This document shows, piece after piece, positions 16,984-26,036 of a stretch of DNA of 64,000 bases. Numbering within the stretch: position 1 is the first letter of the stretch; each line of letters starts with the position of its first letter. The stretch spans positions 17,733 to 81,732 of the forward strand of contig JALHMR010000022.1 in NCBI GenBank assembly GCA_022843945.1, read 5' to 3'. The notes under the pieces were generated by a model. That model worked only from the letters and a program-made list of their open reading frames with translations. It did no database searches and was not told the origin of the DNA. The stretch comes from Rhodospirillaceae bacterium (GTDB lineage: Bacteria; Pseudomonadota; Alphaproteobacteria; CACIAM-22H2). The position numbers and the translations under genes were made by a program.

Positions 16984-18384
16984 ATGAAATCGCTGTCTTT
17001 TGCCATCGCCGCCGTCACCCTGGCGCTGGCCACCGGTCCCGCCCGGGCCGATCTCGAAACAATCAGCAAGGCCATGGGGGCCCCTGACACGCTGCAGGTC
17101 AGCGGCAGCGGCCAGTTCTTCTCCGTCGGCCAGGCCTTCCGGCCGGGCCTGCCCTGGCCCAAGCAGAACATGACCCGCTACAGCCGCCACGACGACTATG
17201 GCGCCGGGGCGTCGAGCGTCGACTACGTGCTGACCCGCGGCGACATGCTGGGCGGCGGCGCCATCCCGCTGATCGGCGAGGCGCGCACCACCGGCGGTGT
17301 CTCGGGCGAGCAGGGCTGGCAGGTGGCCTACCCAGTGGGCACGGCGCTGGCGGCGCCAGCCACCCAACGCCAGCATGACCTGTGGATCTCGCCGCACGGC
17401 ATCGTCAAGGCGGCGATCGCCGACAAGGTCGCCATGAGGGAAGGCGGTTTCGAGATCGTGCGCCCGGGCAAGTTCCGGGCCCGCGCCACGGTCAACGCCG
17501 AGAACCTGGTCGAGCAGGTCGAATCCTGGATCGACAACCCGGTGATCGGCGACATGGCGGTGGTCACCTACTACCGTGACTACAAGGATCATGGCGGGGT
17601 GAAGTTCCCCGGCCGCATCCTGCAGACTGCCGCCGGCCTGCCGGCCTTCGACCTGGTGGTCAGCGAGGTGAAGCCCAATGCCGGCCCGGTCGCGGTGCCG
17701 TCGACTATCGGGCCCGCGGTCGCCGACGTCACTGTCGACAAGGTGGCCGACGGCATCTTCTTCATCCACGGCGCCTCGCATCACAGCGTCGCCATCGAGA
17801 TGCGCGACCACATCGTGCTCTTCGAGACGCCGCTGGGTGACGGCCGTACCAACGCCGCCATCAAGGCAGCCAAGGAGGCGATCCCCAACAAGCCGATCCG
17901 CTTCGCCACGACGACGCATCACCATTTCGACCATTCGGGCGGCCTGCGTGCCGCGGCGGCCGAAGGGGCGACCCTGATCGTGCACGAGACGGCGCGGGCT
18001 TATTTCGAGGATGTCTATGCCAATCCGCGCACGCTCAATCCCGATGCGCTTTCGCGCTCGGGCAAGCAGGCGAAGATCGAGACGGTCGGCGACATGCGGG
18101 TGCTGACCGACGGCAACCGCGTGCTCGAGATCCACGTGCTCAAGAACAACCAGCACGCCGACGGTTTCCTCATCGGCTACCTGCCGGCGGAGAAGATCCT
18201 GATCGTGGGCGATGCCTTCAGCCCGCGCGCTCCGGTCACAAGGCGCCCGGCCACCCTCAACCCGGTGACCCTGAACCTGTGGGCGAACCTCAACCGGCTC
18301 GGCCTGCAGGTCGACACGGTGCTGCCGATCCACGGCCGCATGGTGAAGGTCGAGGAACTGCGCTTCGAAGCCGGGGCGCAGTAA
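16984..18384 (+). CDS. Secreted metallo-beta-lactamase-fold hydrolase
   Basis: This 466-residue protein begins with a signal peptide (KSLSFAIAAVTLALATGPARA, cut after ARA). An N-terminal domain of about 240 residues precedes the metallo-beta-lactamase fold, whose zinc motif H-x-H-x-D-H is visible at residues 312-317 (HHHFDH), followed by SGGLRAAAAEGA and a late VGDAF. GGAGG stands before the ATG at 16984. It would act in the periplasm as a hydrolase; the substrate cannot be told. The hit to the fold is clear, the exact activity unknown. It starts its own transcription unit after the groEL terminator. Confidence 0.85.
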   Translation: MKSLSFAIAAVTLALATGPARADLETISKAMGAPDTLQVSGSGQFFSVGQAFRPGLPWPKQNMTRYSRHDDYGAGASSVDYVLTRGDMLGGGAIPLIGEARTTGGVSGEQGWQVAYPVGTALAAPATQRQHDLWISPHGIVKAAIADKVAMREGGFEIVRPGKFRARATVNAENLVEQVESWIDNPVIGDMAVVTYYRDYKDHGGVKFPGRILQTAAGLPAFDLVVSEVKPNAGPVAVPSTIGPAVADVTVDKVADGIFFIHGASHHSVAIEMRDHIVLFETPLGDGRTNAAIKAAKEAIPNKPIRFATTTHHHFDHSGGLRAAAAEGATLIVHETARAYFEDVYANPRTLNPDALSRSGKQAKIETVGDMRVLTDGNRVLEIHVLKNNQHADGFLIGYLPAEKILIVGDAFSPRAPVTRRPATLNPVTLNLWANLNRLGLQVDTVLPIHGRMVKVEELRFEAGAQ

Positions 18385-18387
18385 GGC

Positions 18388-19725
18388 TCAGGCTCTCTCG
18401 AGGGCCTGGCCGAGATCGGCGATCAGGTCGTCGGCGTTCTCGACGCCGACCGACAGGCGGATGAGCCCCGGCGTGATGCCGATGCGGCTCAGCGTCTCGG
18501 CCGGCAGGCCCGAATGGGTGGTCGAGGCGGGGTGCGAGACCAGGCTTTCGGTGCCGCCGAGGCTGACCGCGAGCTTGATCACCTGCAGCGCGTCGAGCGT
18601 GCGGAAGGCCGCCGCCTCGCCGCCTGAGACCTCGAAGGAGAAGGTCGAGCCCGGCGCCTCGCACTGCTTCTTGTAGAGCGCGTAGTCAGGATGGTCGGGC
18701 GGCAGGAAGTCTAGGAACTGCACGGCCACCACCTTGGCATGGTCGCGCAGGAAGGCGGCCACGTGCCGCGCATTCTCCATCGCCGCGGTCATCCGCAGTT
18801 TGAGCGTCTCCAGGCTGCGCAGCAGCAGCCAGCAGGTATAGGGCTCGGTCATCGTGCCCAGGCTGGAACGCACGCTGCGTACCTTCTGGATGAGCTTGGT
18901 CGAGCCGGCGACGCTGCCGGCGACGAGGTCGCTGTGCCCGCCGGCGTACTTGGTCAGCGAGTAGACCGAGAGGTCGCAGCCCAGGGAAAGCGGGTGCTGC
19001 CAGAGCGGCCCGAGGAAGGTGTTGTCGACGATCACCGGCGGGCGCTGGCCGGTCTCCTCGCCGTAGCGGTCGGCGGCGGCCGCGCAGGCGGCGAGATCGA
19101 CCAGGCCGTTGGTCGGGTTGGCCGGCGTCTCGACGAAGATGGCGGCGACGCGGCCCTTGGCCCGCGCGTCGGTCAGGGCGCGCTCCAGCGGCTGCGGGTC
19201 CGAGCCGGCGGCAAAGCCCACGGCCCGGATGCGGAACTGCGGCAGGAAGTTCTGGAACAGGGTCTGGGTGCCGCCGTAGAGCGGTTCGGAATGCACGATC
19301 ACGTCGCCCGGCCGGGCGAAGGCCCAGAGCACGGTCGAGATCGCCGCCATGCCGCTGGAGAAGACCAGCGCCGCCTCGGCGTCCTCCCACAGGGCCAGCC
19401 GGTTCTCGAGCACTTCGAGGTTGGGATTGTTGAAGCGCGAGTAGATCAGGCCGAGCGGATGGTCCTCGTCGGCCTGCTGCCGCCCGGCCATGATCGAGAA
19501 GAAGTCCTTGCCCTCCTGCGCCGTGCGGAAGGCAAAGGTCGAGGTCTGGAACACTGGCACCTTCAGCGAGCCCTCGGAGAGGTGCGGGTCGTAGCCGTAG
19601 CCCATCATCAGGGTCTCGGGCCGCAGCCGCCGCCCGGCGATCTCGCGTTTGCGATAGCTGTCGGAACGCTGGCGCTTCACGGGTTTTTCCTTCGCGAAGA
19701 GCGGATTCGATGAGTCAGGGGCCAT
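18388..19725 (-). CDS. Cys/Met metabolism PLP-dependent enzyme (cystathionine gamma-synthase family)
   Basis: This protein of about 445 residues has the family core: VFQTSTFAFRTAQEGKDFF, YSRFNNPNLEVLENRLALWE, SSGMAAISTVLWAFARPGD, the PLP lysine in VYSLTKYAGGHSDLVAG and a C-terminal SLGGTESLVSHPASTTHSG. The family catalyses gamma-replacement or gamma-elimination on sulfur amino acids. The start is uncertain: ATG 19725 is used; a TTG at 19755 is also in frame. A basic N-terminal stretch (KRQRSDSYRKREIAGRR) precedes the core. It ends four bases from the convergent hydrolase gene and is divergent from the AEC transporter. Its exact substrate is not settled by sequence. Confidence 0.87.
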   Translation of the reverse strand: MAPDSSNPLFAKEKPVKRQRSDSYRKREIAGRRLRPETLMMGYGYDPHLSEGSLKVPVFQTSTFAFRTAQEGKDFFSIMAGRQQADEDHPLGLIYSRFNNPNLEVLENRLALWEDAEAALVFSSGMAAISTVLWAFARPGDVIVHSEPLYGGTQTLFQNFLPQFRIRAVGFAAGSDPQPLERALTDARAKGRVAAIFVETPANPTNGLVDLAACAAAADRYGEETGQRPPVIVDNTFLGPLWQHPLSLGCDLSVYSLTKYAGGHSDLVAGSVAGSTKLIQKVRSVRSSLGTMTEPYTCWLLLRSLETLKLRMTAAMENARHVAAFLRDHAKVVAVQFLDFLPPDHPDYALYKKQCEAPGSTFSFEVSGGEAAAFRTLDALQVIKLAVSLGGTESLVSHPASTTHSGLPAETLSRIGITPGLIRLSVGVENADDLIADLGQALERA

Positions 19726-19838
19726 CCGCTGAATCTGGGGGTGCGCCCCCGCCAAAAGACTACCCCTTTCGGCCAGCCGGCGCTCGACAAGCGGATAGCC
19801 CGGCCCTAGCTTCGCCCGGCTCTCCGAACGGGGTCTCC

Positions 19839-20795
19839 ATGCGCGCCATCGTCGACGTCGTCCTGCCGGTTTTCGGCCTGATCTTCGCCGGGGTGGCCGC
19901 CGGCCGCTTCCGCATCCTCGGCCAGGACAGCTCCGCCGCGCTCAACGGCTTCGTCTACTGGTTCGCCCTGCCGCCGCTGCTTTTCCTCGGCATGGCCCGC
20001 GTGCCGGTCGCCCAGGCGATGAACGGCCCGTTCATCCTCGCCTATCTCGGCGGCGTGATCGTTGTCTTCGTGCTGATCCTCATTGCCTGGCGCTTCCTCT
20101 TTCCCGGCAGCACCGCCGAGCATGCGATGGCGGGCATGAACGGCAGCTTCGCCAATACCGGCTACATGGGCATCCCGCTGTTCATGACGGCCTACGGCCC
20201 CGAGGGCATGCTGCCGGTGGTCATCTCGGCGGTGATCAACGGCGCCATCGTCACCGGCGGGGTCATCGTGCTGGTGGAAATCGCGCAAGGCGCCCACCAG
20301 CGCCTCGGCCCGGTCTTCGCCGATGTCGGCCGGGCGCTGATCACCAACCCGCTGGTCCTCGCCCCCGTCGGGGGCATCCTGTTCAGCGCCTCGGGCCTGG
20401 CTCTGCCCAAGCCCATCGCCACCTTCGGCGACCTGCTGGCCGCCTCGGCGGGTCCGTGCGCGCTGTTCTCGGTCGGGTTGTTCATCGCCTCGCGCCCGCT
20501 GGGCAACCTGGTGCGCGGCCGCAAGGCTGTCGAATCGGCCTGGCTGGTCGCTCTCAAGCTGATCGTCCATCCGGTGGCCACCTGGGCGATCGCCCTGGCG
20601 CTCGGCATGGATCCGTACTGGACCTTCGCCGCCGTGATCATGGCGGCGCTACCCACGGGGGCGCTGGCCTTCGTCGTGGCGCAGCAGTACCACGTCTATA
20701 TCGAGCGCACCTCGGCCGTGATCCTGTTCTCCACCGTGATATCGCTGGCCACGCTCTCGGCCTTCATCCTGGCCTTCGGCGACGTGCGGCCCTAG
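19839..20795 (+). CDS. AEC family transporter
   Basis: This 318-residue membrane protein matches the auxin efflux carrier family of about ten helices. Landmarks are VVLPVFGLIFAGVAAGRF, FVYWFALPPLLFLGMAR, the paired NGSFANTGYMGIPLF motif of the family and MAALPTGALAFVVAQQY. The frame is open to an ATG at 19710, but that start would overlap the divergent PLP gene and adds a Pro-rich stretch unlike the family, so ATG 19839 is preferred. Bacterial members move small carboxylates such as malate or malonate; the substrate is unknown here. Confidence 0.87.
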   Translation: MRAIVDVVLPVFGLIFAGVAAGRFRILGQDSSAALNGFVYWFALPPLLFLGMARVPVAQAMNGPFILAYLGGVIVVFVLILIAWRFLFPGSTAEHAMAGMNGSFANTGYMGIPLFMTAYGPEGMLPVVISAVINGAIVTGGVIVLVEIAQGAHQRLGPVFADVGRALITNPLVLAPVGGILFSASGLALPKPIATFGDLLAASAGPCALFSVGLFIASRPLGNLVRGRKAVESAWLVALKLIVHPVATWAIALALGMDPYWTFAAVIMAALPTGALAFVVAQQYHVYIERTSAVILFSTVISLATLSAFILAFGDVRP

Positions 20796-20860
20796 TTGAG
20801 CCAGGGCGGGTTTCAGGGTATTGTTCTGTATACGGACTATTAATGCGCGGGAGGAAGGCC

Positions 20861-21679
20861 ATGGGTGTCAGCAGCAATCTGAAGCGGCTCATCGACGCGG
20901 CGGCACCTTACTGGGCGGGTGAGGCCGAGGTCTTCCGCAGCTACTGGACCTGGGACAAGCGCAGCCGCGAAACCGACCGCCAGTGGCTCGCCTACCAATG
21001 CTCCAAGGAAGTCTGGGGCTCGGGCCTGGCGCCGCTCGACAAGGGCATCTTCCTCGGCCCGGCCGAGCAGCTGGTCGCCATGTTCACCAAGATCGACATC
21101 GAGCACGACCGCCATGAGGTGCTGGATATCGCCGAGGGCCTGTGGGCCGAGTTCGCCCATTACACGGCCTTCGCCGACGCCTATGACGGCATGGCCGAGC
21201 CGGGCGAAGGCAAGATCAACCCGCAGATGCTGAAGAACAGCTGGAAGGAAGATCTCGATCTGTCGCATCTGCGCTTCGCGCACAAGAAGGAGAACCCGAA
21301 GCTGGGAGCCCGGGCCACCAGCTTCACCGAGGGCGGCTACTGCACGCTGTTCTCCGAAGGCATGAAGCTCAAGGCCCAGACCTCGGGCCTGCACGGCAAG
21401 CGCAACGCGCTGATCGCCGAGGCCTGCTCCAAGGTCTACGACGACGAGTTCGGCCACATGCTCAAGGGCATCGTCGGTCTCGATATCGAGGGCCTGACCC
21501 AGGACGAGTGGCGGCACCTGGAGCGCATCTCGGTCGAGCAGCTCAAGGGCCGCATCGTCATGCGCAACTCGCAGTTCGGCTACCCGCTCACGGGCAAGAC
21601 GCTCGACGACGCGCTGGGCGGCCGCCTGCCGCCGCTGACCTTCGACTACGCCAAGGCGGAAGCCCGGATGGCGGCCTGA
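20861..21679 (+). CDS. Ferritin-like protein of unknown function
   Basis: I do not recognise a named family. The 272-residue protein is soluble and mostly helical by eye, with two E-x-x-H motifs (E97/H100 and E196/H199) and a cluster E81-H82-H85 before the first. This spacing resembles diiron four-helix (ferritin-like) proteins, so metal binding or an oxidase activity is possible. GGAGGAAGG lies just before ATG 20861; another in-frame ATG at 20843 would place that site inside the gene. It stands alone, 65 bases after the AEC transporter. The assignment to ferritin-like proteins is my inference. Confidence 0.7.
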   Translation: MGVSSNLKRLIDAAAPYWAGEAEVFRSYWTWDKRSRETDRQWLAYQCSKEVWGSGLAPLDKGIFLGPAEQLVAMFTKIDIEHDRHEVLDIAEGLWAEFAHYTAFADAYDGMAEPGEGKINPQMLKNSWKEDLDLSHLRFAHKKENPKLGARATSFTEGGYCTLFSEGMKLKAQTSGLHGKRNALIAEACSKVYDDEFGHMLKGIVGLDIEGLTQDEWRHLERISVEQLKGRIVMRNSQFGYPLTGKTLDDALGGRLPPLTFDYAKAEARMAA

Positions 21680-21893
21680 CCCAAAGGGGTCGCAGCGGGC
21701 CAGGCGTCCGCGTCAGCCGCGCTGTCGGTGGAGGGCAGCCGTGGACGGGCATTCCAGCAGCGCTTGCCCCCGAAATCTGCTATGCTGTCGAGTGACAGGC
21801 CGACGCAACGGCCGCGCCCCCGCACAGTTCAAGTCCAGTCATTCGGTATCGGCCGCCGACCTCGTGTCGCCGGCCCGCGAAAGGATTTCAGCC

Positions 21894-22082
21894 ATGGCCA
21901 AGTACAGTTGCCGCTTTCTCAACAAGGACGGCCGCATCGACGACGTCGAGATCATCGACTGCGACGGCGACAAGCTGGCGCAGGCGCGTTCGAGCCTGTT
22001 CTTCTCACAGCGGGATTTCCCGGCCGCGGAGCTGTGGATCGATGGGCGCCTGGTTTCGCGCTACGAGAAGGAAGCGGCATAA
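21894..22082 (+). CDS. Small conserved-looking hypothetical protein
   Basis: The 62-residue product (start AKYSCRFLNKDGRIDDVE, end RLVSRYEKEAA) is acidic and looks globular, with an alternating hydrophobic pattern typical of a small beta-alpha fold. AAAGGAT lies about ten bases before ATG 21894. The frame is open upstream to 21741, but that extension is Ser/Arg/Pro rich and unlike a protein domain. No function can be given. It stands alone between the ferritin-like gene and a convergent small reading frame. Confidence 0.6.
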   Translation: MAKYSCRFLNKDGRIDDVEIIDCDGDKLAQARSSLFFSQRDFPAAELWIDGRLVSRYEKEAA

Positions 22083-22107
22083 CGCCGCAGTTACCGGCGC
22101 GCCGCTG

Positions 22108-22299
22108 CTACTTCAGGCTGACAAGATCGAGGATCTCGTTGGACCAGCGAACGACGGTCGCGTGGTCCAGGGCGACGAAAAGCGCGGGGCCGATAGCCAG
22201 GCTGATCAAGCCGGCGGCCAGGTACCCCGCCGCTTCCAGCTGATGATGGGTACCGGCCCAGAGGCCGGTGGTGGCTGGCGGTGCCGCTGTGATCAGCAT
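22108..22299 (-). CDS. Possible small membrane protein
   Basis: A 63-residue frame has one plausible transmembrane segment (AGYLAAGLISLAIGPALFVAL) and a short polar tail. No good ribosome-binding site precedes the ATG. The hydrophobic segment argues mildly for a real gene; the short length and weak start argue against. No function can be given. Confidence 0.35.
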   Translation of the reverse strand: MLITAAPPATTGLWAGTHHQLEAAGYLAAGLISLAIGPALFVALDHATVVRWSNEILDLVSLK

Positions 22300-22350
22300 G
22301 GTGGGGCCCGTTTCCGATTTCGCCGCGCCTCAGGGGCGCGGCGACGCTCT

Positions 22351-22384
22351 CAAAGAAACGCCCCGCCTTGTCAGACGGGGCGTT
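22351..22384 (-). terminator. Rho-independent terminator of the OmpA-like lipoprotein gene
   Basis: Read on the minus strand, AACGCCCCG and CGGGGCGTT pair around a 10-base loop and are followed by TCTTTG. It lies 23 bases past the stop of the lipoprotein gene. A second GC-rich hairpin (22321-22343, 9-bp stem) follows without a U-run. Confidence 0.82.
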
Positions 22385-22406
22385 GTTCGTCGTAACTTTG
22401 TGCTGG

Positions 22407-23315
22407 TTACTTGATGAAGACGGCCACGTTCCGGTTCTGCGGCTCGCGCATGCCGTCGGCCGTCGCGACCAGCGGCTGGGTTTCACCCTTGGCGACCATC
22501 ACGATCAGGTTCGGCGACACGCCGTCGCGGACCAGGATCGCCTTCACGGCATCGGCCCGGCGCTGCGAGAGCGACAGGTTGTAGCCATCGGTGCCCGAGC
22601 GATCGGCATTGCCGGTCACCGTGACGTCGACCACGCCGCCGCGGCGCACGTTGTCGCTCACGCCCTTGAGCACGCTCATGCCCTCGGCCGTGACCGTGGA
22701 CTGGTCGAAATCGAAGAAGGTGATGTAGGCCTGCCGGCGAGCGGCCGGGGTGGCTGCCGGCGTGGCAGCCGGGGCGGCCGGCGCGGCTGCAACCGGGCGG
22801 GCTTCGAGCTCAGCGACCGCCGCGTAGTAGCCATCCCGGCAGTTCTGGACCTTGCTCTGCAGCCAGGGCTCCACGGTAGCGGGGTTGGGCGGCGCGCCGA
22901 CCAGCTGCGGGTCGCTGGCCTCGTCGAGCCAGCAATCGAAGGCCGCCTGGGCGCGCGCGGCGGTGGTCGGCAGGCGGGTGGTGGCGCCGTCGTTGAAGGC
23001 CGTGATCAGGCGCGAGCGCGCACTGGTCAGCTCGGGCTCGAGCCGCACCGGGACGGTCGGAACCACGATGTCGGGCTGAACGATCTCGCCGCGGCCGGCG
23101 GCCATCGACTTGCGCGCGAAATGCTCGGAGCCGGTGAAGTCGCGCTGGCCGTCCCACTGGTTCGAGGCCATGCCGCGATAGTGGTTGCTCAGGTTGCGGG
23201 TGAATTCGCTGCCCGAGGGCTGCGCCGAAGCCTCGGATTTCTGGAAGTCGGTGGTGCAGGCGCCGAGCAGGAGGGCGCAACTGCTGAGCAACGTGATCGC
23301 GAGGGTAGTTTTCAT
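22407..23315 (-). CDS. OmpA family lipoprotein
   Basis: This 302-residue envelope protein has a lipoprotein signal with lipobox LLGAC (Cys20). The middle part is unrecognised, then an Ala/Pro-rich linker leads to an OmpA/MotB-type peptidoglycan-binding domain (ITFFDFDQSTV, GNADRSGTDGYNLSLSQRRA, KGETQPLV, NRNVAVFI). It would anchor the outer membrane to the cell wall. AAGG lies about ten bases before the ATG and ATATAAA a little further up. A strong terminator follows, so it is probably monocistronic. Confidence 0.9.
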   Translation of the reverse strand: MKTTLAITLLSSCALLLGACTTDFQKSEASAQPSGSEFTRNLSNHYRGMASNQWDGQRDFTGSEHFARKSMAAGRGEIVQPDIVVPTVPVRLEPELTSARSRLITAFNDGATTRLPTTAARAQAAFDCWLDEASDPQLVGAPPNPATVEPWLQSKVQNCRDGYYAAVAELEARPVAAAPAAPAATPAATPAARRQAYITFFDFDQSTVTAEGMSVLKGVSDNVRRGGVVDVTVTGNADRSGTDGYNLSLSQRRADAVKAILVRDGVSPNLIVMVAKGETQPLVATADGMREPQNRNVAVFIK

Positions 23316-23954
23316 TTTGGCAGCCTTTTTATATGAGTTCTCTGGCGCAGACGCCGTGCAGGCACGGTCGTCCGGTGAGGCGCTTCATGAGAAGCGTCCC
23401 GTTTCACAATCAAAGAGATTGATTGAAAGCCGCCAGAAGGAAGGTGGGATACGAGAGGCCGAAGGAGGCGGCTCGGATCACCAAGACTCTGGCTCTCCCA
23501 CCGAGCAACCTAAGCTTGGCGGGTGGGGAACGCAAGCCTTTATTTACGAATATTTGATGTTTACTTTTCACACAAAAATAATTGATAGATAAATACTCAC
23601 GATTCTCACGTTTTCGACAGTATTTCTACAATAGTAGCCCAATTAAATTATTGCTCCGCTATTGCAACGCTGGGTTTCGACACTAGGTCTCAGGCAGGGC
23701 GGGCGGCGACCCTCTCCTGAAGACGCTTCGGAACCGGGGCCGCCATCACTTCAAGACTTTCGATCGATTTGCCTCGCGCCTGGTCCTGCCGACCGGGTGC
23801 GACGCGGCACACCGCCGCGCCACGCAACACGCCCCTGCGCCCCAAGCGCCGGACCGCTTCGGTCCCTGAGACCCCAATAGGGAAGCGATACGCGCCGCCG
23901 GCATGTGCCGCCCGGCGTGGGCTCAATACGACCCTTATTACCTGGAGACGTCCC
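23316..23954. other. Long non-coding stretch with an AT-rich core
   Basis: About 640 bases lie between the OmpA-like gene and the glycine-zipper gene. I find no convincing gene. Near 23381-23396 there is a small hairpin (CGCTTC/GAAGCG, 4-base loop). Bases 23530-23660 are strikingly A/T rich for this genome, with TTTATTTACGAATATTT- and AATTAAATTATT-like runs, and probably hold promoters for the divergent genes. The remainder toward 23954 is GC rich and looks like ordinary non-coding or decayed sequence. Confidence 0.5.
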
Positions 23955-24197
23955 ATGAGATTCATCGCTGTTGTTCTGGTGGCCGCCATCACGGTCTTCG
24001 CCCTCAACGCCTGCGGATCGAGCACCTCGGACCGCGCCATGTCGGGTGCCGGCATCGGCGCCGGTGTCGGTGCCGTCGGCGGCCTGCTGGTCGGCGATCC
24101 GCTGACCGGCGCCCTGATCGGCGGCGCGGTCGGTGGCGCAACCGGCGCCCTCACCAACGAGGACAAGATCAATCTTGGAAAGCCGGTCTGGAGATAG
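23955..24197 (+). CDS. Glycine-zipper lipoprotein
   Basis: This 80-residue protein has a lipoprotein signal with lipobox ALNAC (Cys20), then a Gly-rich zipper (GAGIGAGVGAVGGLLVGDPLTGALIGGAVGGATGA at residues ~33-67) of the OsmB/YMGG type. Such proteins insert in the outer membrane and often respond to osmotic or envelope stress. GGAGA lies before ATG 23955. It heads a run of small envelope genes (BON lipoprotein, DUF3185, desaturase). Confidence 0.75.
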   Translation: MRFIAVVLVAAITVFALNACGSSTSDRAMSGAGIGAGVGAVGGLLVGDPLTGALIGGAVGGATGALTNEDKINLGKPVWR

Positions 24198-24241
24198 CCG
24201 CACCGGTCTACATCCCACCGACATAGAAAGAAGTGCAACCC

Positions 24242-24556
24242 ATGCGTAAACAACATTGGCTGAGAAACTCGATCGCCGTCCTCCTTGTGGCCGGTTCCCT
24301 CGGGGCGTGCGACGCGATCTCGGGGCGCGAGACCGCGGGCGAATACGTCGATGACACGACGATCACGACCAAGGTCATCGCCGAGATCGTCCAGGATCCG
24401 ACGCTGAAGAAGTTCCAGGTCAGCGTGGAGACGTTCCAGAACGTCGTCCAGCTCAGCGGCTTCGTGGATTCGTCCCAGAACGTGGCCCGCGCCGGCGCGC
24501 TTGCCAGCAACGTGCGCGGCGTCCGCTCGGTCAAGAACGATCTCATCGTCCGCTAA
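24242..24556 (+). CDS. BON domain lipoprotein
   Basis: This 104-residue protein has a lipobox GSLGAC near residue 23 and then one BON domain: DDTTITTKVIAEIVQDPTL, VSVETFQNVVQLSGFVDS and ARAGALASNVRGVRSVKNDL. BON domains bind phospholipid surfaces; OsmY and DolP-type proteins protect the envelope under stress. ATG 24242 is chosen over an in-frame GTG at 24233 because it gives a clean signal peptide. It lies 45 bases after the glycine-zipper gene and is likely co-expressed. Confidence 0.85.
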   Translation: MRKQHWLRNSIAVLLVAGSLGACDAISGRETAGEYVDDTTITTKVIAEIVQDPTLKKFQVSVETFQNVVQLSGFVDSSQNVARAGALASNVRGVRSVKNDLIVR

Positions 24557-24583
24557 ACCGGCATTCCCAAAAAGGAGAGAGCA

Positions 24584-24790
24584 ATGAACATCCAACTCAT
24601 CGGCATCGTCGCCCTGGCCGTCGGCGCGGTCCTCTTGTACTTTGGCTACAACGCCTCGCAGGCGCCGATCGATCAGATTTCCAATTCCCTGACCGGGCGC
24701 TACACCGACAACACGATGTGGTACGTCATCGGCGGCGTGGCGATGATCGCCACCGGCATCGCGGTGACCCTCTTCGGCCGGCGCATCTAG
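24584..24790 (+). CDS. DUF3185 small membrane protein
   Basis: This 68-residue protein has two membrane helices (IGIVALAVGAVLLYFGY and WYVIGGVAMIATGIAVTLFG) joined by a polar loop with SNSLTGRYTDNTMW, the DUF3185 pattern. AAGGAGAGAG precedes the ATG. The function is unknown. It continues the small-envelope-protein run. Confidence 0.85.
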   Translation: MNIQLIGIVALAVGAVLLYFGYNASQAPIDQISNSLTGRYTDNTMWYVIGGVAMIATGIAVTLFGRRI

Positions 24791-24926
24791 CGTCGGGACG
24801 CGGCTGGGTTATGCCGGCGGGGGAGAGCTCCCGCCGCCCCCTGTTCAATTTGGGACAGTCACGGCTGCCTGCAGGGTTAGAATTAGCCACGTTGACGCTG
24901 TCCAGCGTATAGCGGAGCTCGATATC

Positions 24927-26036
24927 GTGGAGAATAGCCGGTCACTACGCGCCGCGGTCGCATCCTATCAGGCCCCTGTCCTGGGGCGCAGCCTGTGGCA
25001 GATCGCCAACACCTTCGTCCCGTTCTTCGCCATTTGCATGGCGATGTACGCGACACTGAGCCTGTCGTATTGGCTGACCCTGGGGCTGTCGGTGCTGGCG
25101 GCCGGCTTCGTGGTCCGCATATTCATCATCCAGCACGACTGCGGGCATGGCTCGTTCTTCCGCTCGGGCCGGGCTAACGACGTCCTGGGGACGGTCTGCA
25201 GCCTGATCACCTTCGCACCCTACGCCCACTGGCGCCGGCAACACGCCAACCATCACGCCCACTGGAACAACCTCGATCACCGGAACACCGGCGGGGATGT
25301 CTATTCGGGATGCGTGACGCTGCGGGAATACCGGGGCCGGTCGCTATTCAAACGCCTCGGCTACCGTACGCTCAGCCATCCGGCGATGGCGCTGCTCCTC
25401 CTGCCGCCGCTGATATTTCTCCTGGTCTATCGTGTGCCGTTCGACACACCGTCGTCGTGGCGATACGAGAGGATGTCCCTCTATCTGACGGATGCCGCGC
25501 TGCTGGGCGAAGTCCTGCTGCTCGGATACGCGCTTGGCTTTGCCAACGTCCTGGCGGTGCAGCTGCCGATCATGGTGGTCGCCTCGACAGTCGGTGTCTA
25601 TCTCTTCTCGTTGCAGCACCGCTTCGCAGGCGCGGAGTGGAAAAAGCAGGACGAGTGGAACGTGGTGAACGCCTCGCTTCGCGGCGCCTCCTATCTGAAA
25701 CTTCCCGCGGTGCTGCGCTGGTTCTCCGGGAATATCGGCTTCCACCACGTTCATCACCTCAACCCCCGTGTGCCGAACTACCGGCTGCAGGCCTGCCACG
25801 AGGCGCTGCCTGGCCTGCACGTTGCGCATACGATCTCCTGGCGGGCCGGGCTCGGTAACGGCCGGCGGGCCTTGTGGGACGAGGAAAAGAACGAGCTGGT
25901 GCCGTTCCCGCCCGTGGATTGGACCCGAGCGCGGTCCGGTTTCCGACGCGGCCTGGGCCGGGCTGGCTCGCTGCTTTCCTTTCGCGCGGCTCCTGGCTCG
26001 CGCCGTGACGGCTTTCCGGGCACGCGCATCACGTGA
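24927..26036 (+). CDS. Membrane fatty acid desaturase
   Basis: This 369-residue membrane enzyme carries the three His boxes of acyl-lipid/acyl-CoA desaturases: HDCGH (70-74), HANHH (106-110) and HHVHH (273-277), which hold a diiron centre. Four to six helices surround them, and the spacing fits delta-9/delta-12-type desaturases. It would introduce a cis double bond into membrane lipid acyl chains with O2. The start is GTG 24927 with GGAG upstream. Its stop overlaps the next start (GTGA). The C-terminal ~45 residues are Arg/Gly rich and look less conserved. Regiospecificity cannot be told. Confidence 0.88.
   Translation: MENSRSLRAAVASYQAPVLGRSLWQIANTFVPFFAICMAMYATLSLSYWLTLGLSVLAAGFVVRIFIIQHDCGHGSFFRSGRANDVLGTVCSLITFAPYAHWRRQHANHHAHWNNLDHRNTGGDVYSGCVTLREYRGRSLFKRLGYRTLSHPAMALLLLPPLIFLLVYRVPFDTPSSWRYERMSLYLTDAALLGEVLLLGYALGFANVLAVQLPIMVVASTVGVYLFSLQHRFAGAEWKKQDEWNVVNASLRGASYLKLPAVLRWFSGNIGFHHVHHLNPRVPNYRLQACHEALPGLHVAHTISWRAGLGNGRRALWDEEKNELVPFPPVDWTRARSGFRRGLGRAGSLLSFRAAPGSRRDGFPGTRIT

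Noticed and set aside
21741..21893. Upstream extension of the 62-residue gene
   Set aside because: The extension lacks domain character and its start has no ribosome-binding site; ATG 21894 has one.
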